Shown piece after piece: positions 1 to 9,100 of a stretch of DNA of 43,097 bases (the first letter of the stretch is position 1; every line of letters starts with the position of its first letter). Origin of the DNA: a bacterium (GTDB lineage Bacteria; Arandabacterota; Arandabacteria; Arandabacterales; Arandabacteraceae); NCBI GenBank assembly GCA_025774845.1, contig JALGZP010000031.1, positions 1 to 43,097 of the forward strand, given 5' to 3'. Below the pieces are notes generated by a model. The model was not told where the DNA came from. It made no database searches and saw only the letters and a program-made list of their open reading frames with translations. The translations under genes and the position numbers were made by a program.

Positions 1-826
1 GGAAGAGGCGATTACCATGGTACACCGATGACCATCTTCTTTCATCCCCCTGAAGAGGCGGTAGAGAGTGCGCTACAGCAGTTAAAGGATGATGGGATTG
101 TCCAGCCCGACGCTGTCTTCAACTATTCTGCTCCAGATGGTCTCCGCAGTGAGGTGACATATCGTGACCCGTCATTCGCATATCGTCTGGGTAGGACTCC
201 ACTGGAAGATGAGATCGTCGATGCAGCTCTTGCTCTTCTTAAGATGCATCAGCTTGCCCCGGCTACGGTAACCTACGACAAGGATATCTTTGAGAGACAC
301 CGCAAACTGGTGAAGGAGAAGTTTGAAGGGACATGGACGTCGTTGAGTCCGACCATGGAGCGACTGATCTACATGCTCACGGGGCTACACCCTCGCCTGG
401 TTTGCCGGTCCGTGCATCGGGCCCCACCGGGTCTACAGCGCCGAGAGGATTCTGGGGATCGACAGTAATACCCAGAGGACGGAGCAGGCACGGCAGAACT
501 TCTCTGAGATTGGGAGCGCTGAGGAGCTTCTCCTCGTTGGCGAAGATGCGCGCAGTGCCCTGGATCGCATCGAGGGACCTTTCGACTTCGTTTACATAGA
601 GGCGAAGTCCGATGAAGCACCAGGACTCTATCTGACTCTGCTTAAGCAGGTATACGATCGGCTGAGTCCTGGGGCCTGGGTAATCGCCCATGACAATCTG
701 GATTGGACCTTTCGGGACGAGATGAGGATGTATCTGCCATTCGTGCGAAGCGGTGATCATTTCGTCGAGAGCATCAGTTTCGATCTCGATGATTGTGGGC
801 TCGAGCTGTCGATCAGGGGGGATTAA
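1..826 (+). pseudogene. SAM-dependent O-methyltransferase-like gene, 5' partial and frameshifted
   Basis: The frame is open from base 1, so the gene probably begins before the window; an internal ATG lies at 28. The first frame runs to about 383, ending in MERLIYMLTG. A second frame then continues from about 383 (GYTLAWFAGP, then ILGID, DFVYIE and AHDN) to a TAA at 824-826. The two halves read as one methyltransferase, with the second half carrying the acidic strand-end residues of a Rossmann fold. The segment that should hold the glycine-rich SAM loop, roughly a dozen residues, is missing at the junction, so this looks like a deletion of non-triplet length and not a single-base slip. The next gene is broken too, so this end of the window is either decaying or poorly assembled. 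Family assignment is by recognition of pattern only. Confidence 0.6.
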
Positions 827-830
827 CCGG

Positions 831-1278
831 ATGCTGAGATTGGACAGAACCATCGGGCGCTTTCCATTAGGTGTCTGGATTGCCATCATAGCTATCCTAT
901 CCCTCTTCCTGGGCTGGAGTATGCAGGTCTACTCACTCCTCAATTGGGATCGTGCGGTGGACCTTGGATTACAGAACGAACGCTTCACCGGCGATGCCGC
1001 TGAACGTGCATGGGCAGAAGAGAGTTGGGGGGTGGCTGTCGTTGACATGCTGTGGGCATTGCCCATTGGTATTGTGGCACTCTTCGGGTTATTCAGAAAA
1101 CGACTCTACGGCTTTAGTGCTGGATTGATGGAGCTGGCGATCGTTTCCGGCCGTCTTTGCGTTCCAGAGGTGGACAACTTATCCTGGGACAGTCCTCACA
1201 GCGATGTTTCTGTGGATGATACCCTCACTGTTGGGAATCATTGGCCTGTGGGCGAACCGCCGGTACTTTGAGAACTGA
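831..1278 (+). pseudogene. Small integral membrane protein, frameshifted near codon 105
   Basis: An ATG at 831, four bases after the preceding stop, opens a frame with hydrophobic segments (VWIAIIAILSLFLG, then MLWALPIGIVALFGLF). At about 1145-1150 the membrane character is lost, but it resumes one frame over as SFPAVFAFQRW and continues through MFLWMIPSLLGIIGLWANRR to a TGA at 1276-1278. The two parts make a coherent protein of about 148 residues with four membrane spans, so a single-base insertion or two-base deletion explains the break. I do not recognise a functional family. In the uncorrected frame the protein would end at 1271 with an unrelated hydrophilic tail. Confidence 0.6.
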
Positions 1279-1348
1279 ATGCAGTGAGCACCGACAGCAT
1301 CACAATGTGAGTGCGAAGACAAGTTAACACAAGCAAGGAGGCTCTGGA

Positions 1349-1795
1349 TTGCTTGAACCTACACTACTAACCTGGATACTCGTTGCTTTTGGAATCGTAT
1401 ACAACCTCCTGATTCTCGGTTACGTTCAAATTCAGATTCTAGCAAAGCCAGATAGTCAGAAAACAAAAGACCTGCTGATCGGGAAAGGTCAAGACTGGAG
1501 GGACAAGTCACACCGGAGATTCTCATATGGTGTAGCGTGGTCTGATTTCGCTGTTTGGTTCCCCTTGCTGCTGGCCGGGAGTATCGGGGTCTTGCTGGGT
1601 AAGAGCTGGGGCTATGCCTTGTGGGCGGCGTCGGGCGCCATCTCCGTCTATATCAACTTCATTCTGTGGTTCTCAGAGAGGGCATATGTCTATCCATCCT
1701 GCGGCCCATTGGTCTACTATACCTACTACTGGGGTTTCTTTACGTATTGGGGATTGGCTGTCGTTGTGTATTCGGTCATTCGCTTGGCCGGGTAG
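1349..1795 (+). CDS. Four-helix membrane protein of unknown function
   Basis: It starts at a TTG (1349) preceded by AAGGAG at 1335-1340, a good ribosome site. The 148-residue product has four predicted membrane spans (about residues 7-28, 67-85, 90-107 and 122-144) and a basic cytoplasmic-type loop after the first span (QKTKD to SHRR). It is intact, unlike its two upstream neighbours, and is about the same size as the broken membrane protein before it. No catalytic motif is visible and no family is recognised. Confidence 0.6.
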   Translation: MLEPTLLTWILVAFGIVYNLLILGYVQIQILAKPDSQKTKDLLIGKGQDWRDKSHRRFSYGVAWSDFAVWFPLLLAGSIGVLLGKSWGYALWAASGAISVYINFILWFSERAYVYPSCGPLVYYTYYWGFFTYWGLAVVVYSVIRLAG

Positions 1796-1995
1796 CTACA
1801 TCATATAGGCACATTCGCCACCATCCGTGCCGTTTCGGAAAACATCAGTGAGTGTGATCACCGGTTTTTGTAACCTCCGGCGACGGCTTCGACTCTAAAG
1901 GCGAAAGGAGGTGTTAAGGCGGAGGCAGTGACGGCAAAACTAGATGCTCCAACATCCGAAATGGAGAAACGAAACCAAGGAAAAGGAGAGGTAAC

Positions 1996-2505
1996 ATGAA
2001 GAGGGAGTCAACAGCAATCGTTGGAAGTCTATTCATCGCGATACTCATTTTGGTATCTGCGAGTGTCACCGCACATGCGGGTGATTATGACGCTCTGAAG
2101 GGTGCGAAGTCAGTCAGAGCTGTCTTTGACGTCAGGTCCGCGAATCCTAAGGGTGTGGCCCTGCATCTTGAAATCATACTGCAAATGGCTGCGGACGAGA
2201 ACTTGAAGAAGGCAACACAGCTTGAGCCTGAGTTCGTGGTCGTCTTTCTTGGGCCATCGGTGAAGCTCATATCAACGCAAACCGAAGGCTTTTCTCCTGA
2301 GGAAAAGGAGATACTCGGCGGAATCGCGAAGTCGATAACAAAGATGTCGGAGGCGGGAATCGGACTGGAGATCTGCCTGGTCGCAGCAGGTATATTCGGC
2401 GTTGACCCGGCCACACTGTTGCCTGAGATCAAGCATGTGAACAACGGGTTGGTCTCACTGATCGGATATCAGGAAAAGGACCACGCTCTGATTCCAGTCT
2501 ATTAA
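1996..2505 (+). CDS. Exported DsrE/DsrF-like protein
   Basis: The start at 1996 follows AAAAGGAGAGG. Residues 1-28 form a signal peptide ending AHA before GDYD. The rest matches the DsrE/F-like fold: a first strand with VFDVRSANPK, a central EFVVVFLGPSVKLI strand, a helix with EKEILGGIAKSITKM, LEICLVAAGIFGVDPATLLPEI holding the single conserved-type cysteine, and the family ending LIGYQEKDHALIPVY. Relatives take part in sulfur relay or sulfur-compound handling. The usual DsrE is cytoplasmic and the export signal puts this one in the periplasm, as in many environmental relatives. No dsr genes are nearby, so a role in dissimilatory sulfur metabolism cannot be claimed. Confidence 0.8.
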   Translation: MKRESTAIVGSLFIAILILVSASVTAHAGDYDALKGAKSVRAVFDVRSANPKGVALHLEIILQMAADENLKKATQLEPEFVVVFLGPSVKLISTQTEGFSPEEKEILGGIAKSITKMSEAGIGLEICLVAAGIFGVDPATLLPEIKHVNNGLVSLIGYQEKDHALIPVY

Positions 2506-2509
2506 GGAG

Positions 2510-3049
2510 TCATGCATAGTAGCCTGAGAGTAACGGCACCCCACCGGATACGGGACGATGCTTGTGTGTCGCGTGTTTGATCGCCTCGGTGAGGACACCC
2601 GTAATTCCGAGGCTATCAAGTCCAAGGAGGGCGGTTCTGCGTGCCCGGTTGTTGCCGGTGAGGTGGCCGTAGCAATAGAGGGCACCAAACGCAGGTACGG
2701 TGTACGTTCCATTGCCAAAGGCTTTAGCCACGCCGGCGACACGCGCAGTGCCGGTACCGCGCCGCCCCTCGACCCAGACTTGAATATCCTCGTCTTTATC
2801 AGCCAACGTAGCCGCGACTCCAACTACCGGCGCGAACTTAAGCAAGTCCGATGCGCCCCAGGAAAGCGTGCGGGTGACCATGTAACCCGCATCCGCCAGA
2901 CATTGCTCTAAGTACTGTGGGTTAAGTGTCATCACGGTCGGCGTAGCCGGATTGCCGGCATCCGGCTCTGTTCCATGGGTAGCGAGTGTGAAGACCGCGA
3001 GGGACAGTGCCGTCAGCACCTTGATTCTCATCAACCCCAAAAAACCCAT
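2510..3049 (-). pseudogene. N-terminal fragment of a PAP2-type phosphatase
   Basis: A signal peptide (IKVLTALSLAVFTLATHG) leads into a mature part that reaches the first PAP2 motif, K-x6-R-P (KHATHKHRP), and then stops at a TGA (2512-2510) after only 13 more residues. The PSGH and S-R-x5-H motifs that complete a PAP2 active site are absent, and no other frame downstream restores them before the convergent DsrE-like gene at 2505. Translation may begin at 3031 (MRIK) instead of 3049, since GGGG lies just before it. The truncation makes catalytic function very unlikely. The original was probably a membrane-associated or periplasmic lipid-phosphate or acid phosphatase. Confidence 0.65.
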
Positions 3050-3336
3050 CCGAACAGCACTCCCTCGCGGTATCCGGTCTTGTCATCCCTCACTACCACC
3101 TCTGCCAATTCATAGAGCAAGGCACGTGCCATCGAGACAGAGCCGAGGGGCAAGAGCAAGGCGGATTGAATGACATGCATAACCCAATGCTAAATAACGG
3201 GATAACACCTCATGGTAGAATTCGGACCGGTCACGGGTGGAGCTTGGCGATCCCCTTCCCCCACCCGCTGTATTCCAAAGAGGTCAATTGCGTATCCGTG
3301 CTTCCAATCGGTCGACCGAACTCGCAACCATCACTC

Positions 3337-3365
3337 TTGTTCTGGCTCATAAAGTATGGTATAAT
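3337..3365 (+). promoter_or_regulatory. Sigma-70-type promoter for the metallophosphoesterase
   Basis: TTGTTC (3337-3342), a 17-base spacer, then a perfect TATAAT (3360-3365). It lies 53 bases before the ATG at 3418. The rest of the 3050-3417 gap shows no gene that I can support. This promoter argues for the 3418 start over earlier in-frame ATGs upstream of it. Confidence 0.65.
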
Positions 3366-3417
3366 CAATGCAGATAATCTCAACAACTATAGCACTGACA
3401 GAAGAGGAGTGAACGCG

Positions 3418-5466
3418 ATGCATAAGCGACCGAGTCCGGTCTTTTTTACTTTGTGGGCCTGCGTTGCCCTGATTCTTGTGATAGCCGTACCGGCGGGTGC
3501 GATACCTATAGGCGATACGCTCACGGTCATCCAGCGTCCCTTAATCAACATCCCCTCCATCGTAACGGAGGGTGACACCCTCCTGATTGAGTGCGACGCC
3601 AGTCCGGGCGCTTCCGGCTGGGCGGTCGAACTCCAGCGCGATGGGCTCCAGGTTCCCATGGCGTTGCTCTCCGCCATATACGACGCATCGACGCTATGGT
3701 GGGAGGTCGAGGTACTTGTACCGACCGTACCTGTGTACGATCTCTACGATCTCGAGGTTACGGTCAGCGGAGCAGTGGTCGACACAACCTGGAGTTCAGT
3801 GCGAGTGATCCCGGCATTCAAAGATGACTACTACTTTATCCACATCACGGATACTCACCTGCCGACTCACCTGTATTACTATGAGCCAGGTTCCGACACC
3901 GATTCTTCAGAGGTGGTCGATCTCAGGGAGGTCATCAATGATATCAACATCATCAATCCCGAGTTTGTGCTCATAACTGGGGATGTCATAAATGAAGGCG
4001 AGCTCGAGGACTTTCTCAACAAGCGCTACTTCAGCCGGACCCAGCGCCTGCTGAGGGAGTTCGACGTTCCGGTGTACCTTCAGTCCGGCAATCATGATAT
4101 CGGGGGCTGGGACGACAGCCCGCCACCTGACGGTACGGCCCGGCAGACGTGGTGGCGGTTCTTTGGGTGGAAACGCTGCGACAGCCCTCCTCCCGGTGCA
4201 CCGTGGTATACCCAGAACTATAGCTTCGATTATGGGCCGGTACATTACATCGGGATGGAATCCTACATCAACTACGATGACTGGCGGTCGGGGACATATG
4301 GCAGCTTGAGCTTCACCTCCGGTCAGATGGATTGGCTTGATGACGAGATGACGGCCTCATCAGGAAGTGCCGCCCATGTGCTTTTCTATCACTCCGACTT
4401 CTCGAACCAGATAAACCTCAACAGTCTCGGAGCCGACATGGCGCTCTGGGGCCACAGGCACAGGGACGAGGACGATTTCTCGCATCCTTATGATATAGGA
4501 ACCGACAATGCCTGTGACGGTGCACGCTCCTATCGTCTGATCCGTGTCTCGAGTGGATCTCTAAGCCCGACTTACACCGTTTCAGCGGGATCGGGAGGAG
4601 GTAACCTCGAGGTGGATTACTCGCCGGCAAACGACGGGACGAATTACACTGTCACTGCGGATATCACCAATAACATCGCTGAACGCTTTGAACATGCGCA
4701 ACTCCGCTTCATAATGCCGAACGAGGTGGGGACTGTGGATGTTACAGGTGGTGCACTCACTCAGATCGATTACTCCGGGACCTATGCGGTCTATTATGTC
4801 TGGGTCGATATCCTTGGGACCTCATCCCCGACGGTGACCGTCACCCTAACACCGGGTTCGGCGGATCCGACGGTGACAGTTAGTTCCCCCAACGGCGGTG
4901 AGACGTGGGACATCGACAGCTTCTTCGATATCACGTGGACGGCCGATGACGATGTGGGTGTCACTTCCATAGACATCCTCCTGTCAACCGATGGAGGAGC
5001 TACATATCCTCACACTATAGCCACCGGCGAGACCGACGACGGGACCTACTCGTGGCTGGTGGATGTGGCTCCCACGACGATGGCCAGGGTGAAGGTGATC
5101 GCGTACGACGCGGAGATGAACACCGGTGAGGATGCCAGTGATGGCGACTTTGAGATCAATGATCCGCTTGCGGGAACTCAGCCTGAGCCTGAGATACCCT
5201 CCAATCTTGTGATCACCGACACGAGACCCAACCCATTCAGTGAAAGTGCCGTGATACAGTTCGGATTGCCACGGGATGGCTTTGTTGAAATTGACGCCTA
5301 TGATGTCGCCGGCCGGCTGGCAGCAACCCTGGTAAGGGCTGAATATCCGGCAGGTCATCACGAGATCGACTGGCAGAATGATGGCAAGGTCGGTACGGGT
5401 ATATACTTCCTGAGGCTTCGCCTCGGTCCGGATACGGTAACACGCAAGGTCGTAGTATCGAGATAG
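3418..5466 (+). CDS. Secreted calcineurin-like metallophosphoesterase with C-terminal sorting domain
   Basis: The start at 3418 has GAGGAG eight bases upstream and a signal peptide (residues 8-28). The 682-residue protein has an N-terminal Ig-like region (30-132), then a complete metallophosphoesterase domain: D-T-H (145-147), G-D (188-189), G-N-H-D (224-227), H325 and G-H-R-H (345-348), which bind two metal ions. A beta-rich linker includes a module opening PNGGETW. The last 80 or so residues have the PNPF, Y-D-V-x-G-R and GIYFLRL pattern of FlgD-like / type IX-style sorting domains, indicating secretion or surface attachment. The phosphoester substrate cannot be told. It is monocistronic. 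Confidence 0.9.
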   Translation: MHKRPSPVFFTLWACVALILVIAVPAGAIPIGDTLTVIQRPLINIPSIVTEGDTLLIECDASPGASGWAVELQRDGLQVPMALLSAIYDASTLWWEVEVLVPTVPVYDLYDLEVTVSGAVVDTTWSSVRVIPAFKDDYYFIHITDTHLPTHLYYYEPGSDTDSSEVVDLREVINDINIINPEFVLITGDVINEGELEDFLNKRYFSRTQRLLREFDVPVYLQSGNHDIGGWDDSPPPDGTARQTWWRFFGWKRCDSPPPGAPWYTQNYSFDYGPVHYIGMESYINYDDWRSGTYGSLSFTSGQMDWLDDEMTASSGSAAHVLFYHSDFSNQINLNSLGADMALWGHRHRDEDDFSHPYDIGTDNACDGARSYRLIRVSSGSLSPTYTVSAGSGGGNLEVDYSPANDGTNYTVTADITNNIAERFEHAQLRFIMPNEVGTVDVTGGALTQIDYSGTYAVYYVWVDILGTSSPTVTVTLTPGSADPTVTVSSPNGGETWDIDSFFDITWTADDDVGVTSIDILLSTDGGATYPHTIATGETDDGTYSWLVDVAPTTMARVKVIAYDAEMNTGEDASDGDFEINDPLAGTQPEPEIPSNLVITDTRPNPFSESAVIQFGLPRDGFVEIDAYDVAGRLAATLVRAEYPAGHHEIDWQNDGKVGTGIYFLRLRLGPDTVTRKVVVSR

Positions 5467-5602
5467 AACATAATTCGGTGACAGTTTAGAAATTAAGAAA
5501 CTCCTCACGCCCGCCAGGGCTGGCTCACCACCGCCGGATCACTGCGGTAATCAGTGAACCGTCACTGAATGCCGTACCGGCATGTACACACCCCAAATTC
5601 GT

Positions 5603-5631
5603 TTGACATGGGGGTGTCGAGACACTATCCT
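5603..5631 (+). promoter_or_regulatory. Promoter of the redox gene block
   Basis: A perfect TTGACA (5603-5608), 17-base spacer, then TATCCT (5626-5631). It stands 63 bases before the first gene of the block. This is the strongest -35 element in the window apart from the one at 30002. Confidence 0.7.
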
Positions 5632-5654
5632 TCTTAGGATGGTTTGGTAGTGTC
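5614..5654 (+). promoter_or_regulatory. Operator-like inverted repeats over the promoter
   Basis: GTGTC (5614-5618) and GACAC (5621-5625) form an inverted repeat inside the promoter spacer. A third copy, TAGTGTC, lies at 5648-5654 and pairs with GACACTA at 5621-5627, giving an imperfect hairpin in the untranslated leader with an inner ATCC/GGAT stem. Repeats between -35 and -10 usually mark a regulator site. The regulator is not identified; the receiver/RAM protein encoded next has no visible DNA-binding domain. Confidence 0.45.
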
Positions 5655-5693
5655 GGCCGGGTATCTTATGGCTTCTAGTCAAACAGGAGGACG

Positions 5694-6689
5694 ATGGTGA
5701 AGGGGCGTGTCCTGATTATCGATGATGAGGCGGAGATTCGAAGGAATCTGACCGTCGGGCTTACTCAGGAGGGCTACAGTGCCGTTGCCTGTCCTGATGG
5801 AATCTCAGCGATTCATGAGCTGGATAGCTCCAGGGAAAAGGGAATTGCCTATGATTACCTGGTGACGGATATTTTCATGCCCGATATCGACGGGCTTAAG
5901 ATTCTAAAGGTAATCAAGATCCAGTATCCCGATCTTCCGGTGCTGGTGATAACCGGCTTCGGAGATGATTCGCTCAAGATGACAGCGCTTTCTGAGCACA
6001 ACACCGGGTACCTCGATAAACCGTTTGAGATTCCCGACCTGGTGAAAGCCCTTGATGAACTCTCACCCGGCTCGACCAAGGAAGCGGCAGCAACCGCCGA
6101 AGCCGCACCCGCTGACGCGGGTCTGCGCGAATCCGTCAGCGCTTATCTCACGATAAGAATCACGGATCCTTCGCGGAGCATGGACATCTATAACGAACTA
6201 TATAATATGGAAGGCGTGCAGAAATGCGAGGCCGTCCGCGGTGACTTCGACATAATCATACTGGCCCAGGCCGCCTCTCAAGACGGTATCAAGACACTGT
6301 TCGATAATATCGGCAAGATGGATGGCGTAGAGATCGCCTCCCTTTCATCTGTCGAAAGACCGAAGCTGGATCGGGATGTGGACCAGTTCGTCAACGTCTA
6401 TTCCCAGGCCATGAAGCAGCCGGCCCAGATGAAATCGGGGAAGCAGCCCGGAACGATGAGTTACATAATCGTTGATGTCGACCCTAATACGATTCAGCAG
6501 ATTTTCACGACGGTCTTCTTCATAGACGAAGTGATCTTCTGCGATGTTATCGAGGATGGAAGGAAACTGGTGGGAATGATAACCAGCGAGGGGGTCGGCC
6601 GGAAGTCCACGATCCTCGAGAGACTCAATGAGATAGATGGCGTCCTCAGGGTACGTGAGGCAACCGTCATAAAACTGCTTGAAGACTGA
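5694..6689 (+). CDS. Response regulator with receiver and two RAM (Lrp/AsnC ligand-binding type) domains
   Basis: Residues 4-122 are a receiver domain with the acidic pair D10/D11, phosphoacceptor D59 (VTDIFMP), T88 and K109. A linker rich in Ala and Pro (125-143) joins two copies of the RAM-type alpha-beta fold (about 149-225 and 255-331), each with the pattern of Lrp/AsnC effector domains (for example VSAYLTIRI to GDFDIII). There is no helix-turn-helix or other output domain, so it probably acts by protein contact or ligand sensing. The ATG at 5694 is only three bases after AGGAGG, and a GTG at 5697 would have better spacing. It heads the redox block and may tune it to a metabolite. Confidence 0.85.
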   Translation: MVKGRVLIIDDEAEIRRNLTVGLTQEGYSAVACPDGISAIHELDSSREKGIAYDYLVTDIFMPDIDGLKILKVIKIQYPDLPVLVITGFGDDSLKMTALSEHNTGYLDKPFEIPDLVKALDELSPGSTKEAAATAEAAPADAGLRESVSAYLTIRITDPSRSMDIYNELYNMEGVQKCEAVRGDFDIIILAQAASQDGIKTLFDNIGKMDGVEIASLSSVERPKLDRDVDQFVNVYSQAMKQPAQMKSGKQPGTMSYIIVDVDPNTIQQIFTTVFFIDEVIFCDVIEDGRKLVGMITSEGVGRKSTILERLNEIDGVLRVREATVIKLLED

Positions 6690-6784
6690 GCATACATACT
6701 AAGACACGGGATCACGAACAGGCTGCGTGACAGGACATTCCCGGCGCAGCCGAAGTTTTGCCAGGCAACGGGTGGAGTCACGAG

Positions 6785-7303
6785 ATGGCGGCCAGAGATT
6801 CTGATCGATTCACCTACCGCCTGTGGAGATACGACGGTGCGCAGGGCGAGCTCATACCGCTCCTCCAGTCGGCCCAGGATCATTTCGGATACATACCCCG
6901 CAGGGCCATAAGCTACATCTCCAGTGTGACCGGGATACCGGAATCCGATGTCTACGGCGTCATAACCTTCTACAGCCAGTTCCGGCTTCAGCCCATGGGC
7001 AAGTACCTGGTCCGCGTGTGTGCCGGTACGGCGTGTCACGTGTCGGGTGCGAAGATGATAATCGAAACCGTCCAGGACGAGCTAGGCATCGAGGTGGGTG
7101 ACACCACCGGGGACGGTCTTTTCACGCTGAATACGGTTGCCTGTATCGGATGCTGCTCGCTTGCCCCCGTGATCATGGTAAACGATGAAACACACGGCAG
7201 GCTTGACCCTGCATCAGTGAGAAAGATCATCCGGAAGTACAAGCGTGCTGAGGAGGAGACGCGGAGAGAAGAATCCGTGGCAACGTGTGATGATGAAACG
7301 TAA
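6785..7303 (+). CDS. NuoE/HydC-like [2Fe-2S] subunit of a soluble NAD(P)H oxidoreductase
   Basis: This is the thioredoxin-like 24-kDa subunit family. The [2Fe-2S] ligands are C79-x4-C84 and C120-x3-C124, and a helical N-terminal segment (LIPLLQSAQDHFGYIP) is typical. The start at 6785 is chosen because GTGGAG stands seven bases before it and the product (172 residues) has normal family length. It is followed 18 bases later by the NuoF-like gene. Membrane subunits of complex I are absent from the block, which points to a soluble enzyme. Confidence 0.93.
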   Translation: MAARDSDRFTYRLWRYDGAQGELIPLLQSAQDHFGYIPRRAISYISSVTGIPESDVYGVITFYSQFRLQPMGKYLVRVCAGTACHVSGAKMIIETVQDELGIEVGDTTGDGLFTLNTVACIGCCSLAPVIMVNDETHGRLDPASVRKIIRKYKRAEEETRREESVATCDDET

Positions 7304-7321
7304 ACGGACCGGGGTAGCACG

Positions 7322-9100
7322 ATGAAGAAAGTGATCGTCGGCATGGGTACCTGCGGTCTCTCGGCCGGGGCCCAGGCAGTCTATGACAAACTCGACGAGA
7401 TCCTCAAAGAGCATCCCGGCACGTTCAGTCTTTCCCACACCGGTTGTATCGGAATGTGTTATCGCGAGCCCCTCGTTGAGATCCGGGAAAACGGCTGCCG
7501 CACGATCTATGGTGAAGTTACACCGGATGTTTCAGATGAGATATATAAAGAGCATATCGTCGATGGCAAAACCCTGAGCGACCATGTTGTCTACAGCATC
7601 GATTCGGCCGGGGATTGCGGCGGATCGGAAGCCGACTACCTCGAACTTCAGAAACGAATCGTCTTAAGAAACTGCGGTACGTGTAACCCCGAATCCATAG
7701 ATGAGTACGAGGCCGCCGGCGGTTACGAGGCACTCCGTAAATCCTTACTCAAGATGAAGCCCGGTGACATCATCGAGGAGATCAAGAACTCGGGCTTGAG
7801 AGGCCGCGGGGGTGCCGGCTTTCCAACGGGGCTTAAGTGGTCTTTCGCTGCACAGAATGAGTCGGACATCAAGTACGTGGTCTGTAATGCGGACGAGGGT
7901 GACCCGGGTGCCTTCATGGACCGGTCCGTACTCGAAGGCGACCCGCACTCAGTCCTTGAGGGGATGATAATCTGCGGGAGAGCGATCGGCGCCTCATCAG
8001 GCTATATCTACTGTCGTGCTGAATATCCTCTCGCGATCCACAGGCTCACGATTGCAATCGACGCCGCGAGAGCCAAGGGCTACCTGGGCAAGAACATCCT
8101 GGGTTCCGGGTTCGACTTTGATCTAAAGATAAAGCAGGGGGCGGGTGCTTTTGTGTGCGGTGAGGAAACAGCCCTCTTTGCTTCGATCGAAGGCAAGCGT
8201 GGTATGCCGAGAATCAGGCCACCCTTCCCCGCTGAGAAAGGCCTCTGGGGTAAGCCGACGAACAACAACAACGTCGAAACTTATGCCAACATCCCGTGGA
8301 TAATCGCCAATGGCTCCGAGGCCTATGCGGCCTTCGGCACGGAGAAAAGCAAGGGCACCAAGGTCTTCGCACTCGCCGGCAAAGTGGTGCGTGGCGGTCT
8401 CGCGGAGGTCCCGATGGGGACCACGATTCACGACCTGGTCTTTAAGATCGGTGGAGGCATAAAGCAGGGCAAGGGGTTTAAGGCAGTCCAGATGGGCGGC
8501 CCATCGGGCGGTTGTATTCCAGCCGCGATGGACGAAACACAGGTCGACTTTGAATCCATACCCGCCACGGGCGCCATAATGGGCTCCGGCGGTCTCGTGG
8601 TGCTCGATGAGACGGCATGCATGGTGGAGATTGCAAGATTCTTCCTGGATTTCACCCAGAGTGAATCCTGTGGCAGGTGCACCTTCTGCCGGATCGGGAC
8701 CAGAAGAATGCTCGAGATCCTCACGCGAATCAGCATGGGTGAGGGCCAGAGCGGTGATATCGAAAAACTCGTCGAATTCGGAGAGCAGGTCCGCGAGGCG
8801 AGTCTTTGCGGTCTGGGTCAGAGCGCACCCAACCCGGCCCTGACCACGATACGCTATTACCGGGATGAATATGAAGCCCACATAAAAGAGAAATGTTGTC
8901 CGGCCGGTAGTTGCACCGCGCTGGTCGATTTCTACATAGACCCGGAAAAGTGCACAGGCTGTACGTTGTGTGTGAAGAAGTGCTCCGTGGAAGCCATAGC
9001 CGGGGAGCGAAAAGAGCCGCATACGATTGACATCGAGAAATGTGTCAGATGCGGCCAGTGTATTTCCAGCTGCAAGTTCGAGGCGGTCTACACCAAATGA
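7322..9100 (+). CDS. NuoF/HydB-like flavoprotein subunit, bifurcating-type architecture
   Basis: The 592-residue protein has three parts. Residues 1-90 are a thioredoxin-like [2Fe-2S] domain with C11, C42 and C46. The middle is the NuoF core with the NADH/FMN loops (GLRGRGGAGFPTGLKW, NADEGDPGAFMDR) and the [4Fe-4S] ligands in SCGRCTFC and a later SLCG. The C-terminus adds two ferredoxin clusters (CTGCTLCVKKC and CVRCGQCISSC). The N-terminal and C-terminal additions are what separates HydB of electron-bifurcating hydrogenases from plain NuoF. The role inferred is NADH oxidation or NAD reduction at FMN. The stop overlaps the next start (ATGA), so the subunits are translationally coupled. Confidence 0.93.
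   Translation: MKKVIVGMGTCGLSAGAQAVYDKLDEILKEHPGTFSLSHTGCIGMCYREPLVEIRENGCRTIYGEVTPDVSDEIYKEHIVDGKTLSDHVVYSIDSAGDCGGSEADYLELQKRIVLRNCGTCNPESIDEYEAAGGYEALRKSLLKMKPGDIIEEIKNSGLRGRGGAGFPTGLKWSFAAQNESDIKYVVCNADEGDPGAFMDRSVLEGDPHSVLEGMIICGRAIGASSGYIYCRAEYPLAIHRLTIAIDAARAKGYLGKNILGSGFDFDLKIKQGAGAFVCGEETALFASIEGKRGMPRIRPPFPAEKGLWGKPTNNNNVETYANIPWIIANGSEAYAAFGTEKSKGTKVFALAGKVVRGGLAEVPMGTTIHDLVFKIGGGIKQGKGFKAVQMGGPSGGCIPAAMDETQVDFESIPATGAIMGSGGLVVLDETACMVEIARFFLDFTQSESCGRCTFCRIGTRRMLEILTRISMGEGQSGDIEKLVEFGEQVREASLCGLGQSAPNPALTTIRYYRDEYEAHIKEKCCPAGSCTALVDFYIDPEKCTGCTLCVKKCSVEAIAGERKEPHTIDIEKCVRCGQCISSCKFEAVYTK

Noticed and set aside
2510..2512. TGA ending the PAP2 fragment as selenocysteine
   Set aside because: Reading on in frame gives no PAP2 motif, and the DsrE-like gene is directly behind on the other strand.
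3166..3417. 84-residue N-terminal extension of the metallophosphoesterase
   Set aside because: It would place the signal peptide internally and it lies mostly upstream of the promoter at 3337-3365.
5569..5583. ATGCCG-TAC-CGGCAT hairpin as a terminator of the phosphoesterase gene
   Set aside because: Perfect but short, over 100 bases from the stop and without a T-tract.
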